From an uncultured Fimbriimonadales bacterium (GTDB lineage Bacteria; Armatimonadota; Fimbriimonadia; Fimbriimonadales; GBS-DC), in assembly GCA_937992175.1 (NCBI GenBank), contig CALKLF010000127.1, positions 1 to 37,928 of the forward strand: a DNA stretch of 37,928 bases, given 5' to 3'. Made by a program: the position numbers and the translations under genes. Positions 15,711 through 22,832 of this stretch are shown one piece after another. The notes under the pieces were generated by a model that did no database searches, was not told the DNA's origin, and was given only the letters and a program-made list of their open reading frames with translations. Each line of letters opens with the position of its first letter. Position 1 is the first letter of the stretch.

Positions 15711-17093
15711 GTGCTGCTTACCATCACAACGACCTACCAACCTGCAACCGACTTGGGCTACCTGCTGCACAAGCATCCAGCGCGCGTGCAGCGGTTCGGG
15801 CTGAACTGGGGCGAGGCGGTCGTATTCTACCCGGAAGCGACTGAGACGCGCTGCACCGCCGCGTTGCTGCTGGAGTTGAACCCTGTCGCGCTGGCGCGGG
15901 GGCGTGAGAACCTGCTGAGCGCGTATGTCAGCCCGCAGGCGTATACAGTCAACTCGCTGATGAGTACGGCGATTGCCGAAGTGTTCCGCACGGCGATGGC
16001 AGGGCGATGCGACAAACGCCCCGAGCTGGTCAACACGCCCCTGCCGCTGGAGGCGTCCCTGCCCACGCTGCCATGTAAGGGCGGCGAGAGCTTGCTGCGC
16101 GAGCTGTTCGAACCGCTGGGCTACGCCGTTGAAGCCACGCCCATCCCCCTTGACGAGCAGTTCCCCGACTGGGGCGAGAGCCGTGTCTATTCGGTGCGCC
16201 TGCGCCACGCGATTCGGCTGTACGAGCTGCTACGCCATCTGTATATCCTGATTCCCGTGCTGGACGGCGAGAAACATTACTATATCAGCGAGGCGGAGGT
16301 GGAGAAGCTGCTTCGACAGGGGCAGGAGTGGCTACCCGACCACCCCGCCCGCGAGCGCATCATCGCCCGCTACTTGAAGTATCGTCCCGCGCTGATTGAG
16401 CAGGCGTTGGCGAGTATCCTGCGCGAGGAGGTGACGCCCGAAACGATTGCACTCGAAGCCCCCGTATGGCTCGAAATCGCGCTGGAGAAACCCATGAGCC
16501 TGCAGGACCAGCGTGTCGGCGCAGTGATTGCCACGCTCAAATCGCTGGGAGCGCGGCGCGTGCTGGATCTGGGCTGCGGCGAGGGCGCGCTGCTGACGCA
16601 ACTCGTGAAAGAGCGCGGCTTCGAGCAAATTACAGGGCTGGATGTGTCGCTGACCCGCCTGCGCATCACCGAGCGGAAGCTCAAGCGCGAGATAGAAACA
16701 GGACATGTGCGCCTGCTACACGGCTCGCTGGTCTATTTAGATGACCGCTTACAGGGCTACGACGCCGCTGTGCTGATGGAGGTGATGGAGCATATCGAGC
16801 CGACGCGGCTGGATATGGTAGAGCGGGTGGTGTTCGAGCATGCGCAGCCCCGCGCCGTGATTATCACCACGCCCAACCGCGATTACAACCCCCTGTTCGG
16901 CTTAGAGACGGGCAAACTGCGCCATCCCGACCACCAGTTCGAGTGGTCGCGCGCCGAATTTCGAGCATGGGCGGAGCGCGTCGCGCAGCAGTACGGCTAT
17001 ACCGTGCGCTTCTCGGGTGTCGGCGCGGAGCATCCCGACTATGGCTGCCCTACCCAGATGGCGGTTTTTGAGCTTACAGCGCAGGTGCACTAA
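15711..17093 (+). CDS. hen1: RNA 3'-terminal ribose 2'-O-methyltransferase Hen1
   Basis: A 460-residue bacterial Hen1. It adds a 2'-O-methyl group to the 3' end of cleaved RNA before Pnkp seals the break, which protects the repaired site from renewed ribotoxin attack. The N-terminal half is the bacterial Hen1 domain (MLLTITTTYQPATDLGYLLH onward), which binds and activates the Pnkp ligase. The C-terminal methyltransferase starts with SAM motif VLDLGCGEGALLTQLV and includes EVMEHIEPTRLD, whose Glu and His match the metal ligands of Hen1, and a late PDHQFEWSRAEF segment. The start is a GTG fixed by homology and by a promoter ending 6 nt before it. Its partner pnkp lies 600 bp downstream on the same strand. 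Confidence 0.93.
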   Translation: MLLTITTTYQPATDLGYLLHKHPARVQRFGLNWGEAVVFYPEATETRCTAALLLELNPVALARGRENLLSAYVSPQAYTVNSLMSTAIAEVFRTAMAGRCDKRPELVNTPLPLEASLPTLPCKGGESLLRELFEPLGYAVEATPIPLDEQFPDWGESRVYSVRLRHAIRLYELLRHLYILIPVLDGEKHYYISEAEVEKLLRQGQEWLPDHPARERIIARYLKYRPALIEQALASILREEVTPETIALEAPVWLEIALEKPMSLQDQRVGAVIATLKSLGARRVLDLGCGEGALLTQLVKERGFEQITGLDVSLTRLRITERKLKREIETGHVRLLHGSLVYLDDRLQGYDAAVLMEVMEHIEPTRLDMVERVVFEHAQPRAVIITTPNRDYNPLFGLETGKLRHPDHQFEWSRAEFRAWAERVAQQYGYTVRFSGVGAEHPDYGCPTQMAVFELTAQVH

Positions 17094-17107
17094 TGTTGGG
17101 AGGCGAG

Positions 17108-17385
17108 TAAGAGCGTGTGTAGGAATAGGAAGTGGTACTTTTCAAGCACTGATGGTGCGTGAAGGAAAAGTGAACCGATACAGCCGATGTGGTTTGAATA
17201 AATAGTTGACCGTTGTTCTACTGGTGGGAAGTCTCCAGCGAATCAATTCGCGCCCACGCAATCGAGAGATCTCGCCTACGCGGGTTTTTCGAGTGGGTGG
17301 GCGCGAGTTGATTCGCTTGGGCAGATCCATCACCCACCACTTACTGGAGAGATCTCTAAAGTTTTACTTCACATACACGCTCTAA
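17108..17385. repeat. Long palindromic, MITE-like element, family B (copy 1)
   Basis: Outer inverted repeats carry AGAGCGTGTGTAGGAA near 17109 and its imperfect complement CTTCACATACACGCTCT at 17369-17385. An inner palindrome has arms GCGAATCAATTCGCGCCCAC and GTGGGCGCGAGTTGATTCGC around a central hairpin near CCTACGCGGG. The inner part is closely related to 21264-21409. No transposase is encoded. It occupies the first part of the 599-bp hen1-pnkp gap; bases 17401-17452 hold a piece resembling family G. Confidence 0.75.
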
Positions 17386-17456
17386 GGGCAACTCCTGCCG
17401 CGAGTTCAAGTAGCACAAATCGTCCCCGCCGACGATGCAATTGAAACCCCGTTTGG

Positions 17457-17614
17457 TAAGTCTCTCAAAGGTTAAGTCGTCCCTTTTTGCCCTATCCCTG
17501 CGTCAAAGCCACCCCCACCCCAACCCTCCCCGCAAGCGGGGAGGGGCGGGGTGGGGGTAACTTTGGCGCAGGCATGGGGGTAAAAAGGAACGATTTCACA
17601 TTGGAGGGACTTAA
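17457..17614. repeat. MITE-like element T-C-T' with G-quadruplex core (copy C1)
   Basis: A palindrome of about 158 bp. The left terminal repeat begins AAGTCTCTCAAAGG and runs to GTCCCTTTTT; the right is its complement ending TTGGAGGGACTTAA. Inside, ACCCCCACCCCAACCCTCCCC faces GGGGAGGGGCGGGGTGGGGG across CGCAAGC. The right arm (17538-17557) has four runs of at least four G separated by single bases. Related copies lie at 21425-21537 and 33292-33490. Confidence 0.85.
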
Positions 17615-17624
17615 TAGAGCGGTA

Positions 17625-17633
17625 GGTATACTC
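17625..17633 (+). promoter_or_regulatory. Predicted promoter of pnkp
   Basis: GGTATACTC with hexamer TATACT at 17627-17632. It lies 60 nt before the pnkp ATG and 10 bp after the C1 repeat, so pnkp is probably not wholly dependent on hen1 transcription. Confidence 0.5.
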
Positions 17634-17692
17634 TCCCAGACCAGTACCGTGCAGTCGAACGAAGCAGAACCCATTATCGAATATCTCGACTC

Positions 17693-20194
17693 ATGCGCCT
17701 TGAGATACCTGAACTCTCAGTGGTAGTGTTGGTGGGCGCGTCGGGGGCGGGCAAAAGTACCTTCGCCCGACGGTGGTTTTTGCCGACCGAAATCGTCTCC
17801 TCCGACGCCTGCCGCGCCATGATTGCCGACGACGAGAACGACCAGTCCGCCACCCCACATGCCTTCGACCTGCTACACACGATTGTCGTGAAGCGGCTCA
17901 CGCTGGGCAAGCTCGCCGTCGTCGACGCCACGAATCTGTACCCTGAAGACCGCAAGCAGTATTTGCAACTGGCGCAGCAGTATCACGCAATGCCCGTGGC
18001 GATTGTGTTGGCGTTACCCGAATCGGTGTGTATGGAGCGCAACGCCGCGCGCCCCGACCGCACTCTACGCGAATCTGTGATACGGCGTCAGGCGGAGGCG
18101 GCGCGCAAATCCATCCGCCAGCTGGAGCGTGAGGGCTTTCGCTATGTGTATGTGCTGCGCACACCTGAAGAGATGGAGAGCGCGGAAATCGTGCGCACGC
18201 CCCTGCGCCCGAACCTGCACCGCAGCGACACGGGTCCCTTCGATATCATCGGCGATGTGCATGGCTGCCACGAGGAGCTGATTGCCCTGCTGGGGCAACT
18301 TGGCTGGCGTCTGGAGGGCGACTGCCCCACGCACCCCGACGGGCGAAAGGCGGTCTTCGTGGGCGACCTGGTAGATCGCGGGCTCAACTCCGTCGGCGTG
18401 CTGCAGCTGGCGATGCGCATGGTTCACGCGGGCGTCGCCTACGCCGTGCTGGGCAACCACGACAATAAACTGCTACGCTACCTGTGGGGGCGTCAGATAC
18501 AAATCTCACACGGCATGGAGCGCACCCTGCAGGAGCTGGAGTCGCAGCCGTCCGAGTTCCGAGACACCCTGCGGGAGTTTCTGGAAGGCCTGCCCAGCCA
18601 CCTGGTGCTGGACAACGGCAAACTGGTTGTGGCGCACGCGGGCATCAAGGAAGCCTACATCGGGCGGTCGTCGCCGCGCATACGCGATTTCTGTCTGTAC
18701 GGCGAGACGACGGGCGAAAGCGACGAGTTCGGCTACCCTGTGCGCCTGAACTGGGCGGCGGACTATCGCGGCGACGCGCTCATCGTGTACGGACACACGC
18801 CCAACCCCGAACCGCTGTGGCAGAACAACACTGTGAATATCGACACGGGCTGTGTGTTCGGCGGTAGGCTGACCGCGCTGCGCTACCCTGAACGGGAGAC
18901 CGTCAGCGTATCCGCTTTGCAGACCTACTACGCCCCCGCGCGCCCCCCAAAGCCGCTTCAGGTAGACACACTGCCCAATCTGCGCATCGAGGATGTAAGG
19001 GGCAAGCAGTATATCGCCACGCGCCTGCACGGAACCATCCTGCTGCGCGAGGACAAGACCGCCCCCGCGCTGGAAGCTCTGAGCCGATTTGGGGTCGACC
19101 CGCGCTGGATTATCTACCTGCCCCCGACGATGGCGCCTGTGGACACCGCGAACGAACCCGACCTGCTGGAACACCCCGACGAGGCGTTCGCTTACTATCG
19201 GCATCAGGGCGTGCATCAGGTCGTATGCGAGCAGAAGCATATGGGATCGCGCGCGATTGTGATAGTGTGCCGCGACGAGTCCGCGCCCCGCAGGCGGTTC
19301 GGCGTACCTGCAGAGACGCTGGGCGTGATTTACACGCGCACGGGCAGGCGGTTTTTTGACGATTCGGAGTGGGAGCGCGCGCTGCTTGCCCACCTGCGCG
19401 ATGCGGCGGAGAAAACAGGGCTGTGGGACGCGCTGAACACCGACTGGCTGCTGCTGGACGCCGAATTGATGCCGTGGTCGGCGAAGGCGCAGGAACTGCT
19501 GCGCACTCAGTACGCGCCCACCGCCGCCGCAGGGCTGACCGCCGTTGGCGCGGCGCTAACGATTGCCCCCGACGAACTCAAGCCGACACTGCAAGCCCGC
19601 TACGATGCCCTGCAACGCTACCGAGACGCCTACCGACGCTACTGCTGGCAAGTGAGCAGCCCCGAAGACCTGCGCCTTGCGCCCTTCCACCTGTTAGCCA
19701 GCGAAGGCGCTGTGCATACCCACAAGCCCCACACCTGGCATCTGGAGCAGATTGAGCAACTCTGTAAGGCGGGCGAGGCGCTGGGCAAGCCCACTTTGCA
19801 AATGACCGAGTGGCGACTGGTAGACACTACCGACCCCCAGAGCCAATCGGAGGCGATTCGCTGGTTTCTGGACTACACGGCGCAAGGCGGCGAGGGCATC
19901 GTGGTCAAACCGCTGGAGTTCATCGCGCGAGGCAAGCGCGGGCTGGCGCAACCTGCCCTGAAAGTGCGCGGGCGCGAGTACCTGCGTATCATCTATGGCG
20001 CGGAGTATACGCTGCACTTGGAAAGCCTGCGCGAACGGAGCGTCGGGCGCAAACGCGCGCTCGCCCTGCAGGAGTTCGCGTTGGGTATAGAAGCGCTGGA
20101 GCGGTTCGTGCGCTACGAGCCGCTTGCCCGCGTGCATCAGTGCATTCTGGGCGTCCTCGCGCTGGAAGCGGAGCCTGTGGATCCAAGGCTTTAG
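17693..20194 (+). CDS. pnkp: Polynucleotide kinase-phosphatase-ligase Pnkp
   Basis: An 833-residue three-domain RNA repair enzyme. It heals 2',3'-cyclic phosphate and 5'-OH ends and seals them with Hen1's help. The kinase domain has P-loop GASGAGKST with Lys21 and Ser22, and Asp38 and Arg41, the same numbering as the Clostridium thermocellum enzyme. The phosphatase is a binuclear metallophosphoesterase with GDVHGC (Asp188, His190), GDLVDRG (Asp225), LGNHD (Asn255) and YGHTPNP (His368). The ligase domain begins near 420, with the adenylated lysine at Lys515 in EQKHMGSR, GEGIVVKP and a late ALKVRGREYLRI motif. All three active sites look intact and length fits. The ATG matches the family N-terminus. 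It lies 27 bp before the next gene. Confidence 0.95.
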   Translation: MRLEIPELSVVVLVGASGAGKSTFARRWFLPTEIVSSDACRAMIADDENDQSATPHAFDLLHTIVVKRLTLGKLAVVDATNLYPEDRKQYLQLAQQYHAMPVAIVLALPESVCMERNAARPDRTLRESVIRRQAEAARKSIRQLEREGFRYVYVLRTPEEMESAEIVRTPLRPNLHRSDTGPFDIIGDVHGCHEELIALLGQLGWRLEGDCPTHPDGRKAVFVGDLVDRGLNSVGVLQLAMRMVHAGVAYAVLGNHDNKLLRYLWGRQIQISHGMERTLQELESQPSEFRDTLREFLEGLPSHLVLDNGKLVVAHAGIKEAYIGRSSPRIRDFCLYGETTGESDEFGYPVRLNWAADYRGDALIVYGHTPNPEPLWQNNTVNIDTGCVFGGRLTALRYPERETVSVSALQTYYAPARPPKPLQVDTLPNLRIEDVRGKQYIATRLHGTILLREDKTAPALEALSRFGVDPRWIIYLPPTMAPVDTANEPDLLEHPDEAFAYYRHQGVHQVVCEQKHMGSRAIVIVCRDESAPRRRFGVPAETLGVIYTRTGRRFFDDSEWERALLAHLRDAAEKTGLWDALNTDWLLLDAELMPWSAKAQELLRTQYAPTAAAGLTAVGAALTIAPDELKPTLQARYDALQRYRDAYRRYCWQVSSPEDLRLAPFHLLASEGAVHTHKPHTWHLEQIEQLCKAGEALGKPTLQMTEWRLVDTTDPQSQSEAIRWFLDYTAQGGEGIVVKPLEFIARGKRGLAQPALKVRGREYLRIIYGAEYTLHLESLRERSVGRKRALALQEFALGIEALERFVRYEPLARVHQCILGVLALEAEPVDPRL

Positions 20195-20202
20195 GTACAA
20201 TT
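20194..20202 (+). promoter_or_regulatory. Predicted promoter of the 20222 gene
   Basis: GGTACAATT begins at the last base of the pnkp stop codon. The hexamer TACAAT is at 20196-20201, so transcription would start near 20208, just before GGGGGGAG at 20211-20218. Confidence 0.6.
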
Positions 20203-20221
20203 GACGCCGTCGGGGGGAGCG

Positions 20222-21112
20222 ATGGAACCGTTGATTGCCCACTTAGTGGATGCGGGCGTATTGCAAGCGGCGCAGCTGACCCAAGCGCAGGCGCGAGCGC
20301 AACGCGAAGGCGTTAGCCTGTGGGAAGCCCTGTACGCGCTCGACTCGGAGTTCGTGTACCGCGCACTTCAACCGAAACGCGCGTTCTATTACCGCCGAGA
20401 CGCCGAGCAGTTCGAAACTACGCGGCGCACAGGGCAACCGCCGAACCTGCGCACTTACTTTCCACCGAACCTGCAGCGCAACTCTCGTCAGGAAAGCGTT
20501 GAAAACTTCTTCTTGCAACTGCTGGGATGGAGGCTTGCGCCCGTGGCGTGGACAGAAGAGCGCGTGTGGATTGTAAGCGAACCTCCTGTGCGCGTGCCGA
20601 CCGCCCTCAAAACGCGCCTGTTGGCAGGCGTCCGCCTCCATCGCCTGCCCGCGCCGCCCGAACAAGTGGCAGACTATCGCCAACTACTAAATACCTTCCA
20701 CGCGACGGCGATGGACATCGAGAGACCCCTGATTCGTGTCGCGCACATTATCCTGCAGCAGGCGATAAACGAACGCATATCCACTATCCTGCTGGAGCCG
20801 CGAGAAGGAAGTTTGGTTGTGCGCTTCTTGACTAATGGCGATTGGCAAGATGTGCTAACACTCCCGACCGACGATCGAAAATGGATAGACGCGGTTATGT
20901 TGCCCAGTTATGTGAAGGGAACGCTGCTGCTGCGCTACAGATGGATGGCAGAGATGCGCATCCAGGTGGAACCGATAGACGATTTCGGCAGGATCCCCAT
21001 CCGCTATCGGAAGCGGGACTATGATCTGGTTGTATTTACGCGCGTGGTGAACGGACAGGAGCGGATGTATTTGCACTTTGTGCGTCCCAAGTTTGCATCT
21101 CGTTGGAAATAG
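20222..21112 (+). CDS. GspE/PilB N-domain-like protein lacking the ATPase domain
   Basis: A 296-residue protein. Residues 1-45 (LIAHLVDAGVLQAAQLTQAQ onward) resemble the MshEN/GspE N-terminal domain (LxxxGLLTxxQLxxALxxQ). Residues 165-280 resemble the N2 domain of type II secretion and pilus ATPases: ILQQAINERISTILLEP parallels the xxxAIxxxASDIHIEP motif, followed by VVRFLTNGDWQDVLTLP. The Walker A/B ATPase domain that should follow is absent and the gene stops at RPKFASRWK. The consensus SDIH reads STIL, so it is divergent. It may be a degenerate adaptor for a pilus or secretion motor, or a c-di-GMP-binding MshEN protein; I cannot decide. ATG 20222 with its strong ribosome binding site is chosen over a TTG at 20201 that lies inside the promoter. 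Confidence 0.75.
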   Translation: MEPLIAHLVDAGVLQAAQLTQAQARAQREGVSLWEALYALDSEFVYRALQPKRAFYYRRDAEQFETTRRTGQPPNLRTYFPPNLQRNSRQESVENFFLQLLGWRLAPVAWTEERVWIVSEPPVRVPTALKTRLLAGVRLHRLPAPPEQVADYRQLLNTFHATAMDIERPLIRVAHIILQQAINERISTILLEPREGSLVVRFLTNGDWQDVLTLPTDDRKWIDAVMLPSYVKGTLLLRYRWMAEMRIQVEPIDDFGRIPIRYRKRDYDLVVFTRVVNGQERMYLHFVRPKFASRWK

Positions 21113-21153
21113 GCGGTTAGTAATAAATCCTTCCTGCAAGAAATCAGACCGAA

Positions 21154-21216
21154 CGAGATTCCTCGCTTCGCTCGGAAAGACAAAAGTTGTCATTCCGAGC
21201 GAAGCGAGGAATCTCG
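21154..21216. repeat. Inverted repeat, family A (copy 2)
   Basis: Arms at 21154-21182 and 21188-21216 are near-perfect complements around GATTCCTCGCTTCGCTCGGA, with a loop of only 5 nt. It begins 42 bp after the stop of the 20222 gene and could form a strong 3'-end hairpin. Confidence 0.85.
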
Positions 21217-21263
21217 ATTGCCTCCTGTCGCATTTCGGAAGCATTTTTCGCGGGAAGCACTTA

Positions 21264-21409
21264 TGGGATTTGAACAAATAATCGTTCGTCTGCCCAGGCG
21301 AATCCATTCACACCCATACAATCGAGAAACCCGCGCAGGCGAGTTTTTCGGGTGTGTGGGTGCGAATTTATTCGCTTGGGCAATCGAACGATTATTTGTT
21401 CAAATCCCA
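21264..21409. repeat. 146-bp palindrome, family B (copy 2)
   Basis: Outer arms at 21264-21288 and 21385-21409 are perfect 25-bp inverted repeats (starting TGGGATTTGAACAAATAATC). Inner arms continue imperfectly through AGGCGAATCCATTCACACCC and its counterpart to a centre near 21337. The inner part matches 17241-17321. The AT-rich outer arms contrast with the GC-rich surroundings. No ORF of note. Confidence 0.85.
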
Positions 21410-21424
21410 CAACGGGGGAGGCGT

Positions 21425-21537
21425 TACGCTGCGTGTGTGCGCTCCCTCCCCGCTTGCGGGGAAGGGCGGGGTGGGGGTGTCTTTGGCGCAAGTGTGGCGC
21501 TAAAAAGGAACGATTTCACATTGGAGCGACCTACTAG
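21425..21537. repeat. Family C element with right terminal repeat only (copy C2)
   Basis: Reads GCGCTCCCTCCCCGCTTGCG, then GGGGAAGGGCGGGGTGGGGG, then CTTTGGCGCAAGTGTGG and the terminal repeat CGATTTCACATTGGAGCGAC. The left terminal repeat is missing; copy B2 abuts that side. Bases 21113-21647 hold no gene, only this and repeats A2, B2 and G2. Confidence 0.8.
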
Positions 21538-21571
21538 TTGAGGTTTCGAGCGTTGCAAATCGTCGGCGGGA

Positions 21572-21608
21572 CGCTGACACTACGCACGCGCTTCGCGTAG
21601 CGTCGGCG
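21572..21608. repeat. Hairpin, family G (copy 2)
   Basis: Imperfect arms CGCTGACACTACGC and GCGTAGCGTCGGCG resemble the hairpin at 10571-10604. It lies about 40 bp downstream of the end of the minus-strand dockerin-like pseudogene. Confidence 0.6.
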
Positions 21609-21647
21609 CCTCTGCCAGTAGTTACGCTGTTGGAGCGAGGGTCAGTA

Positions 21648-22697
21648 TCAGCACCCGCCGCCAAAGTTGAAGAGCACGATTAGGAGATCCGCGTCGTCCA
21701 CAACACGGTCGCAATTGACATCCACCCGACCGAGGTCGTCGCCTGTCTGTTCGAAGACGAATAGCACCTCCAGCAGGTCGGCGTCGTCCACACAATTGTC
21801 GGCGTTCACATCGCCCTGATGCGCGATGCACTTCGGCTGCAACGCGATACCCAGTCCCAGCTTGCGACCTGTGTCGATACTGCCGCGCCAGAAGACCTGC
21901 TGCGACTGCAGCCCCACGCTGAACAGGTCGCCTCGGACATAGTCTGACACCCAGAGCATGCAAAGCGAGGGGTCGATGGCAATGCCGAAGAACGATACAG
22001 AGCCGCCCCCGTCGGCGTTGTTGTTGCCCGGATGCGGCGCGAAAGTGAACGGTTCCTCGATCCACTGCAGACCGTAAAGACTCGATACATTCGCGACGGT
22101 CGTCACGGCGGTCCACTGCCCCAGCTGAATATCGTAGGCGTCGATGCGATCGCCCTGATTGGTCACATGGAGATACCGCCCGCCTGAATGGATAGAGAGA
22201 CCCGTGGGAACGCCTGTGTAGCCGCTGGGCATCGGGATCGCTTGCAAGCAGCTGCCTGTGGGACTGAGACGGACGATGCGGTTTGCCAGAACGTCGCATG
22301 CCCAGATTTCGCCCGTCTGCGGATGCACATCGAGACCGTAATAGAAGCGCGTTCCTGACAGCTGACAGCCGCCCACGACGCTGAACTCATCGGTTTGCGC
22401 GTTGAAGCGCAGCACGCCGCACTGCAGGTCGCGCTCGCCAGCCCACACCAGTCCATCTTTGGATACGCCTTAGCCGAACGACTCATAACCAGTGTCATAG
22501 CTGTCGCAGATGCTGCGATAACAGGCGCCTACCTGACTGATTCCGCTGGATGTCCACTGGCATGCAGCGTGTAGGAGGAAAGTCGTGGAGACGCAGTCTT
22601 GGGTAGCAGGGTCTGGATGTAATCTGGGGCACTGAGCGACGTTATAGCCCACGATCACGCTGCCGTTCGCCGAGACACCTCGTCGGTGCGACCAACT
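21648..22697 (-). pseudogene. Broken secreted beta-propeller protein with dockerin-like C-terminus
   Basis: The frame downstream of an in-frame TAA at 22470-22472 encodes 266 residues: NHL/SMP-30-like propeller blades (RFYYGLDVHPQTGEIWAC, YTGVPTGLSIHSGGRYLHV) and a C-terminal pair of EF-hand-like repeats, GDVNADNCVDDADLLEVLF and VNCDRVVDDADLLIVLFNFG, ending GGC. Upstream of the TAA the same frame stays open to about 22697 with HAF-repeat-like text (GVSANGSVIVGYN, then GVSKDGLVWAGE just after the stop). No signal peptide or start remains, so the gene is truncated at its 5' end as well as interrupted. The terminal module is the same type as in the gene at 22833. Confidence 0.75.
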
Positions 22698-22721
22698 TGA
22701 TTTAAGTGGGGTGTGATTGGG

Positions 22722-22727
22722 TATAGT
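22722..22727 (+). promoter_or_regulatory. Possible promoter of the metzincin-like gene
   Basis: TATAGT at 22722-22727, with TTGATT at 22697-22702 as a possible -35 (19-bp spacer). It would give a leader of about 100 nt, unlike the short leaders elsewhere. Confidence 0.4.
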
Positions 22728-22832
22728 GTGTCAAACGGTTTAATTGGCGTGAGGCTTATTCGATGCGACGACTTTTGCTTAAGGGCAAGATTTTCTGGAG
22801 AAAAGTTCGACTTTCTGAACAGGAGCATAGCA

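Noticed and set aside
17457-17614. CRISPR array or repeat-spacer structure in the repeat-rich gaps
   Set aside because: The repeats are palindromes of differing families and spacing. There is no series of identical repeats with unique equal-length spacers and no cas gene.
18506-19393. 295-residue open frame antisense to pnkp
   Set aside because: It overlaps the phosphatase and ligase domains of a well-supported gene and has no recognisable motif or ribosome binding site.
15711-21112. The hen1-pnkp region as a novel defence island
   Set aside because: Hen1-Pnkp is an established RNA repair system; no toxin, nuclease or sensor gene accompanies it here, so novelty is limited to the gap and the third gene.
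22713-22832. Upstream extension of the metzincin-like gene by 40 codons
   Set aside because: It would overlap the candidate promoter and bury the signal peptide; ATG 22833 has AGGAGC upstream.
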